A DNA stretch of 64,000 nucleotides, from positions 62,001-126,000 of the forward strand of contig CAJQUW010002102.1 of assembly GCA_907163375.1 (NCBI GenBank), given 5' to 3'. The notes under the pieces were generated by a model, which saw only the letters and a list, made by a program, of their open reading frames with translations, was not told where the DNA came from and did no database searches. Below, in pieces: positions 58,711 to 64,000 of the stretch (position 1 is its first letter; every line of letters starts with the position of its first letter). This DNA comes from Prostheceraeus crozeri (lineage: Eukaryota > Platyhelminthes > Polycladida > Euryleptidae). Both the position numbers and the translations under genes were made by a program.

Positions 58711-58923
58711 TTAAAACATTTGTGTTTCCTCATCACAATTAGGATTATAGAAAGTTTTCAAGTCAGCATCTTGGCGCTTCAACTTCAATTTAGGATTCCC
58801 ATCTTTAGATTTCCGCCCTCGCTTTTTGCTCTCTTCCTTCCCATCACTTGAAGCAGTCTTATCAATGTTAATTAAACATTTATCAATTGTTAGTGGTTCA
58901 TAGACTAGTTGAAGAACCTTCAT
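58711..58923 (-). pseudogene. Polinton B: basic C-terminal-type stretch, unidentified
   Basis: Reads VYEPLTIDKCLINIDKTAS, a run of Lys/Arg (KKRGRKSKDGNPKLKLKRQ) and an acidic end. It lies directly downstream of the next entry on the same strand and may belong with it. It resembles a nuclear localisation signal or DNA-binding tail. Confidence 0.5.
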
Positions 58924-58986
58924 TTGTAAAGATGCGACTTTACCAGTCGAACCATGTGAGCCAATATAAAGTCCGGTAACGTGAAC

Positions 58987-59445
58987 TTAGCCCATATGGC
59001 GACCCCGTTTGAGATCCTCACATTCCATCGCGTTTGTAAAGAGATCGAATGCTTGAAAATGATCCGATAGTTTTAAAAACAGTGTATCGAATTCCGGCAA
59101 TTCCTTGTAACCAACTCCTTCCTCTAATGCCTTTCTCCAATGAGTGGGAGCACTTTCAGGCAGCTCAACACATTCTTTCGCGAAAGAGTCAATAGTTTTA
59201 AGAATCACCTGTTGCCATTTTGGAAAAGTCACTCGCATTTGTCTCATATTGCTATACCCTGATGTAGACATGCCATTACTGTGGAAGAATGGAACTTGAA
59301 GATAAAAGCCATCATCACCATAATTCAAGGTTTGAAAATAGAATGTATTTCCAATCCCTTGCACCTTTCGTGTCGGACGAAGCTTCAAGAGATCTTGCTC
59401 AAGAGCGTCACCTTCCTCTCTGATTGTATACATTTTCTGAGTCAT
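58987..59445 (-). CDS. Polinton B: unidentified protein before ATPase
   Basis: 152 codons. It contains NTFYFQTLNYGDDGFYLQVPF, then MRQMRVTFPKWQQVILKTID and FKALEEG-like blocks near LPESAPTHWRKALEEGVGY. I do not recognise a family. The alternating strands followed by aromatic residues, with a basic tail just downstream, would suit a nucleic-acid-binding protein, but this is inference. Confidence 0.5.
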   Translation of the reverse strand: MTQKMYTIREEGDALEQDLLKLRPTRKVQGIGNTFYFQTLNYGDDGFYLQVPFFHSNGMSTSGYSNMRQMRVTFPKWQQVILKTIDSFAKECVELPESAPTHWRKALEEGVGYKELPEFDTLFLKLSDHFQAFDLFTNAMECEDLKRGRHMG

Positions 59446-59733
59446 GTTTCAACAAGTACTAATTCGGAGCTTTCAACCAGCGCAAATGAATTGTCACTCG
59501 AAAGTGACAAAATATCATTAAAGCGTCTTCCTTATATACACCTATATATGACTCATCAATCAAAGTGATGATGTGTCACTTTATGATTCGTTAACGTTAT
59601 ATTAACATTGCAGCAGTTGAAATTGTATTAGCCTCAAATTATGCTTGAAATAGAACGGTACAATGTCCTCCTTATATAGAAAAGCCACACAAAGACCCAA
59701 TAGTGACCAATCACAGACGTGCATGATGACTCA

Positions 59734-60246
59734 TCATGCACGATATACAGTGACTGTTGAAAATATTTCTTGATCACAAAGGGGACAAGATGAAGTTTCA
59801 AAGGGTACATGACATGTAGAACACATAACGCTATGAGAACATGGTAAAAAGAGAAGGGATCGTTCCTGTTTAAAACATTTAACGCAGTTCTGTTCACATA
59901 ATAATTTAAATGTCTCTTCTTCTAATTTCCTTCTGAAGTCACTTTTATTGGGAGAACTTTTTATTAAAACACTGTCAAATGTCTCCTTCTTTCCATATCG
60001 CTCCAATTTCATCCTCCTAATTTCACTATCATTGCAGTGTAGCATGGAGAAATCCTCTATCCACCTACGATCCAAATTGTGATTCATAGCATGCTCATCT
60101 AGAGCCATTAGTCGATCAACTAAATCACCAGCGTTGATATTTTCACTGAGATTTGTTACAGTTTCTATAGCTTTGAACGAATATCCAAGGTCTCTTGCGA
60201 CAACCCACGACGTTGGGATACTAGTCATCATTATGTATGTCATCAA
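59734..60246 (-). CDS. Polinton B: RING-finger protein (IAP-like RING)
   Basis: About 170 residues. The C-terminus is a C3HC4 RING: CVKCFKQERSLLFLPCSHSV, then MCSTCHVPFETSSCPLCDQEI, the arrangement common in IAP-type RINGs. The N-terminal part has a helical stretch (LGYSFKAIETVTNLSENINA) that resembles a UBA-like segment. RINGs of this kind act as ubiquitin ligases; whether it ever blocked host death pathways is unknown. It sits at the right end of the element, just inside the terminal repeat. Confidence 0.75.
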   Translation of the reverse strand: MMTYIMMTSIPTSWVVARDLGYSFKAIETVTNLSENINAGDLVDRLMALDEHAMNHNLDRRWIEDFSMLHCNDSEIRRMKLERYGKKETFDSVLIKSSPNKSDFRRKLEEETFKLLCEQNCVKCFKQERSLLFLPCSHSVMCSTCHVPFETSSCPLCDQEIFSTVTVYRA

Positions 60247-60313
60247 ACAATTATTTCATATTTATAGCATAGTTTGTCTACGTAAAAAGGAAAATCAATG
60301 TGACTGTCATCTT

Positions 60314-60634
60314 GATTACAATGGTTGCAATAGTCACAATAGTCGCAATTGAGCAAACTCATTCAAAATCAAACAGAGGACATCTATCGGTACGTACCCA
60401 AGTACTCAGAACCAAGTCACACAACTTCGCTCATAGACCTTCCGAACACACAATGTACTCAACCGAGTGTACCAAACACATGTACCTATCCAGTAAGACA
60501 GAAGTCTTACATGTTCCTATTAATAACACTGAATTATACATGTACCTATTCATGTTCCTATTGATAACACTGAATTTTACATGTACCCATCCATGTACCT
60601 ATCCCTATCATAGTAGGGCAAAGTTTTCACTGCT
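60314..60634 (-). repeat. Polinton B terminal inverted repeat, right
   Basis: Reverse complement of the left repeat, ending GTTTTCACTGCT. It carries the same paired TACATGTA.AATTCAGTG units and an extra GACTATTGT unit at the inner edge. Confidence 0.93.
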
Positions 60635-60640
60635 AAGGCT
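60635..60640. other. Polinton B target site duplication, right
   Basis: AAGGCT, identical to 41,599-41,604. Confidence 0.93.
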
Positions 60641-60872
60641 GATAAAGGTGGAAACACGGTGATAATGAATCGTGAGGATTATGTCAAGAAGCTGAATACC
60701 ATTGTCAGTGATTCTTCAAAGTTCAAGAAATTGAAAGCCAATCCTACAGAATCAATCAAGAAAGAATTGAATAGAATTATTGAAAACAAGAATAATGGCA
60801 TCAAAATGAAAAAGTCAAGTGGATATTTCAAGCCTGGATTTCTCTATGGATTGCCGAAAGGGAAACACATTA
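60635..60872 (+). pseudogene. Second PLE, continuation after Polinton B
   Basis: From AAGGCT the frame reads KADKGGNTVIMNREDYVKKL, then GYFKPGFLYGLPKGKH, the PLE segment following ADKGG. It stops resembling PLE at about 60,872, where AT-rich sequence begins, so this PLE is also truncated downstream. PLE1 has the matching SADKGSAMVILD at 2150-2662. Confidence 0.88.
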
Positions 60873-61029
60873 TGCATTATATAATTATATTTATATAATA
60901 TATGTATATATTTGTAATTTGTGGCTTTCGTAATCACATCTTTTGTATGTCATCCAGTCAGTCGACTTTATTCCTCAAGAATGCATAAGTCACGTGGTAA
61001 AGGTCTAGACATATTGCAAATCAGAGTAA

Positions 61030-61275
61030 TGTGAGAATGAAAAGTCTAAGCTGCGCAGAGTCCTCTCCTGCTCGACAAACTGGTATTCTTGCTGCCTCTT
61101 CTTCATTTCCATTCCTTTCTAAGTGTTGCCATCTTCAGACTGTGTTCCTATTTTTCATTCTTGATTTTCAGCTTATGATGCGTATCGTAATCTCTGGCAA
61201 TTTCACTCGCTTATCGAACTTTCTTTCGTGGCGGTTCTTCTGCAACAGTGCTCGAAGATTCGAAATCTGGAAATG
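61030..61275 (-). pseudogene. Possible Harbinger-associated Myb-like protein, C-terminal relic
   Basis: On the minus strand, after TTTCATTTCCAG (a splice-acceptor-like site ending near 61,264), the frame reads FESSSTVAEEPPRKKVR, a stop, then ASEIARDYDTHHKLKIKNEK. A polar stretch and a KK/R nuclear signal followed by a charged helix suit the C-terminus of PIF/Harbinger Myb-like proteins, which are usually encoded on the strand opposite to the transposase. Evidence is weak. Confidence 0.3.
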
Positions 61276-61324
61276 AAAATTAGCATGAGTTGCAAAATTG
61301 TCTGAATAAACCCTGTGTCATCAT

Positions 61325-61545
61325 TAATTCAAGTTTGCGGAGCCAGGGTAACCAAAGGTCTTCGGTTGAGTAAAAACGTCATCTCATGCGTACGATGCAT
61401 TTCGCTTGCCACCGGCAAGCATGGTCACGTTCAGCATGAACGTGACCATGCTTGCCGGTGGCAAGCGAAATGCATCGTACGCATGAGATGACGTTTTTAC
61501 TCAACCGAAGACCTTTGGTTACCCTGGCTCCGCAAACTTGAATTA
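61325..61545. repeat. Perfect palindrome, 109-bp arms, 3-base loop
   Basis: Left arm 61,325-61,433, loop GCA, right arm 61,437-61,545. The arms are exact reverse complements by my reading. It is not part of a recognised family and lies between Harbinger pieces. It may be a foldback insertion, or an assembly or sequencing artefact. Confidence 0.85.
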
Positions 61546-61734
61546 GTTGCAAAATTATTTTTCTTAACATCGAAAAATCATCCACACTTTTATGTGGTAT
61601 CTTGAAATTCGATAATCATGTGCTATTCAAATTCTGACAACAAAATGGATAAGGCTTGCATAATAAATCATTAATACATAAATACATGAAATGCAATGTG
61701 CGTTGGACTCTCTAATCTACTTTGTACATTTCAG

Positions 61735-62210
61735 GAGTTATTGGATGCATCGATGAATTACACATTCCGATCATTCGACCATCAACATCAGACCATGAAG
61801 AATTCGGATTTCGAAAAGTATTCTTTTCGATTAACGCTCAAGGTGTATGCAACCCTGATGCGAGATTCACGGATATGGTAGTGAGGTGATAAAACACACG
61901 ACTCTCGTATTTGGAATAGCTCGTCAATATTCACACGATTTGAGACAGGTAAACTACAACGATGTCTTTTTGGGAGATAACGATTATGCGAATTTTGCGA
62001 TTTCGACGACGGCGTTGCATTCTTGTCACAACGATTTTGCATAACTTTGCAATAGATCAACAGGAGCTTACTCCTCCTACGACCGATATTACGGAAGATA
62101 GCGGCTCTCCTGATCATGCTGTTCAGGTGATGGTGGGAACTTCCAACTCTACCACCAGACGTCAAATAATTGCACAATTTTTTCAGACTGAACATTTTAT
62201 TAACATGTAT
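61735..62210 (+). pseudogene. PIF/Harbinger transposase relic
   Basis: A splice acceptor (ACATTTCAG) precedes sequence reading VIGCIDELHIPIIRPSTSDH, then FGFRKVFFSINAQGVCNPDA and RFTDMVVR. It continues with HDSRIWNSSSIFTRFET in another frame, a GDNDYA block and finally RRRRCILVTTILHNFAIDQQ. These match the order of HARBI1-type DDE transposases (first D in GCID, HDSRIW, second D in GDSGY, C-terminal LHN). The WPGS segment before HD and the region with the catalytic glutamate are missing, and the frame changes at least twice. Confidence 0.8.
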
Positions 62211-63630
62211 CTGCTAATCAGGATCAACATTAATTTACAATTTGCCTGTAGGCTAATATATTCTATCTTTTGTTGAAACTGTTGATGTTGTGCAATAGTC
62301 ATGCCTATATTCCTACTTATACAATCATATTTTTAATTAACATTAAACATTTTATCATTTAATTCACAATTTAAATGTTTATTTACCTGAGTTAATATGA
62401 TCGCTGTCAACGATTCCACTGATAGGCTCTTGCTGGCTGAGAACACCTGCGATCAAGCTTTGTGATCCGTTTGTTTTCTACTGTTCTGGCCACCACCGGT
62501 CTAGAACTAATTCTTTTCCATTGTGACTACAAAATGAAGATAATTTTCAAAGATTTCATATATCATTCGTAAATAATTCTACTTTACATACAGTCTGTTT
62601 CATAAATTGTCGCACAATTCTCGTTTGCCATGAGATACAGAGATAAATTAACTTATAATGATCGGATAAACATTTGAAGTGGTTTACTGTGTATATTATT
62701 ATGCATGTAGGCTTACAACTGCATGTATTAATCTGGTATTTTATCAGCTGACCTTCCTACTAAATTGGTAATTGTCAAAATGACCCAATTGCCTGATCAA
62801 TCCTATCTTACAAATTCGTTGCCATTGCCCTAATGTGATAACAAAATATTTCTGAACATTATCTGCCCATTGGTCACCTTAATTCTTTTGTTTCCTCTAT
62901 GTAGAATCAGCTGATGCAAATCACCAATGGTCATCCACTCCTTTTTTATTAGTGGACTTAGGACGTCGAATTAAGCTTTGGAACATGAGGTTTAATATGA
63001 TAGTTGTTGTTTGAAAATTGAACCACACCTTCATAATGAAAATTGCGTTTGAAAATCATTTAATACCTTTGTTCAATGCATTATGAAGCGGACTGTGTGA
63101 GCATATGTTACCTATAGTAATGGATAGGTCTAAAAGTAATTTAGACTCTTTTCTAGTTTCGCTACTCTTTGCTAGTTCAAATACCATGGGCAGTTCTTTC
63201 GCAACAAGAGTTTCCGATATTTAAGATACTAAAGTTCCTAGTGCTATGATCCCATTCGATTTCTTGCGATTTTCGCAAAGCAAGGCGTGTCGTGGTACTT
63301 GCGGGAAACTAGAAATGCCACTATGTCTCGCTCTTTACAGTGGTTAAATATACCTTTTTCCTCAGCGGTTGTCAAACTGTCCATACTTGATGTCAATTCC
63401 TCATTCACGCAATGTTAAACAAATAATGCATTGAAATGAAGATTCTGCATCCATTGTTCCACAGCTGATGACAAAATTTGCAAACTTGATGTCAATGTGC
63501 AGATATATATGGTATTTCTAACCAATAACGTCAATGGATCTTTTTGCATGAAAGAAATCGAATATCTAATTTTGCTATTCTTGCGAATGTACTGACAATC
63601 AACCCCAAACTCTTGAGATTTCTATATATA
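62211..63630. other. No recognisable gene
   Basis: AT-rich sequence between the Harbinger relic and the Tc1-like end. Nothing with family resemblance was seen. Confidence 0.45.
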
Positions 63631-64000
63631 TGCTGCCCGTCAAAAGTCTTTGCACCCCTCAGAAAAATAGCGTTTTCAATGTTTTCATACTTTATTACGT
63701 GTATATAATAGCTTTCAGAGGTAGAAGTCGTGAATGTGGACAGATTTGTCCAACTTTAGTTACTGCAATATGTGTGGATCGCCTATAATTTCTTCCCAAA
63801 AAATGTAATAAGAGAATAAAAAACTGCGAAATGCTACCAATTTCCATTTTAATAGAAATGAAACGTAACATACAAGCATACTGATACTGAACATATTTAC
63901 AATTATATACATTTTATACAACAAACTCTGTATAATGTCATCAGTACCTAGTGGCACCGCCTTGAGCTGCGATCACACTGTCGCAGCGTGAACGCATCGA
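63631..64000 (-). mobile_element. Tc1/mariner-type transposon, partial (runs off the window)
   Basis: The left end TGCTGCCCGTCAAAAGTCTT resembles Tc1-type terminal repeats and follows a TATATA run, the TA target. The element continues past the right edge. The transposase is on the minus strand; only its C-terminus is visible. Confidence 0.8.
63941..64000 (-). CDS. Tc1-type transposase, C-terminal 19 residues
   Basis: On the minus strand the frame reads SMRSRCDSVIAAQGGATRY and a stop (TGA, 63,941-63,943). This is the well-conserved end of Tc1 transposases (SMPRRC..VI.A.GG.T.Y). The catalytic domain lies beyond the window. Confidence 0.85.
   Translation of the reverse strand, partial: SMRSRCDSVIAAQGGATRY

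Larger units (their letters stand above)
41605..60634. mobile_element. Polinton/Maverick B, full-length with broken genes
   Basis: This 19,030-bp element has both terminal inverted repeats (about 310-320 bp, roughly 95% alike by eye over the outer 160 bp) and a 6-bp AAGGCT duplication at 41,599-41,604 and 60,635-60,640. The ends are AGTAGTGAAAAC on the left and its near reverse complement on the right. It encodes the full Polinton core: polymerase, protease, capsid protein, LPSN-type protein, integrase and ATPase, with extra genes. Ends look whole; coding parts hold roughly ten or more breaks, most in the polymerase. The repeat similarity suggests a moderately recent insertion. Confidence 0.95.

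Overview
The window is metazoan nuclear DNA, AT-rich and intron- and repeat-dominated, from an invertebrate. Support for this comes from one recognisable host exon (the last coding exon of a nicotinic acetylcholine receptor subunit), the standard genetic code, and a transposon mix of Penelope-like elements, APE-type LINEs, foldback elements, hAT, PIF/Harbinger, Tc1 and Polinton/Maverick relics. The species cannot be named from the sequence. No rRNA, tRNA or CRISPR array was recognised.

Layout. About 0.5-4.6 kb is a degraded Penelope-like element (PLE) whose 3' part also sits upstream as a nearly identical inverted copy. It is followed by a 90-bp-arm palindrome that carries hammerhead-ribozyme-like motifs, set between TA microsatellites. 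About 5.9-7.1 kb is a 5'-truncated LINE reverse transcriptase, and the tail of another LINE lies at 11.1 kb. The host nAChR exon is at 14,676-15,323 (+) with a polyadenylation signal at 15,484; the sequence to its left may be intron. At 19.4-30 kb there are two complete foldback elements of one family with two solo arms elsewhere, a degraded LINE carrying ORF1 and ORF2, and a 1.4-kb nonautonomous hAT element with an exact 8-bp target duplication.

From about 30.6 to 60.6 kb lie two different Polintons, treated here as fossils. Polinton A (about 30.6-38.2 kb) is partial: I see two capsid-region-type proteins, a protein-primed family B DNA polymerase and some small genes, but no ends. Polinton B (41,605-60,634, 19,030 bp) has both terminal inverted repeats and a 6-bp AAGGCT target duplication. 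It landed inside a second, different PLE, splitting the codons of that PLE's conserved A-D-K-G-G motif. B carries polymerase, a TBP-like protein, protease, major capsid protein, basic core-like proteins, a conserved LPSN-type protein, integrase with chromodomain, a coiled-coil protein, packaging ATPase, an unknown protein and a RING protein, plus left-side cargo genes. Its coding content has roughly ten or more breaks, so it is a relic despite intact ends.

The right edge (61-64 kb) holds a perfect 109-bp-arm palindrome, a PIF/Harbinger transposase relic with a possible Myb-like partner on the other strand, and the end of a Tc1-type transposon running off the window. The most unusual signals are the TBP-like protein inside Polinton B, three tandem hairpins with covarying stems and a conserved loop just before it, a pair of diverging paralogous small genes beside Polinton A, and the ribozyme-like palindrome next to the PLE.
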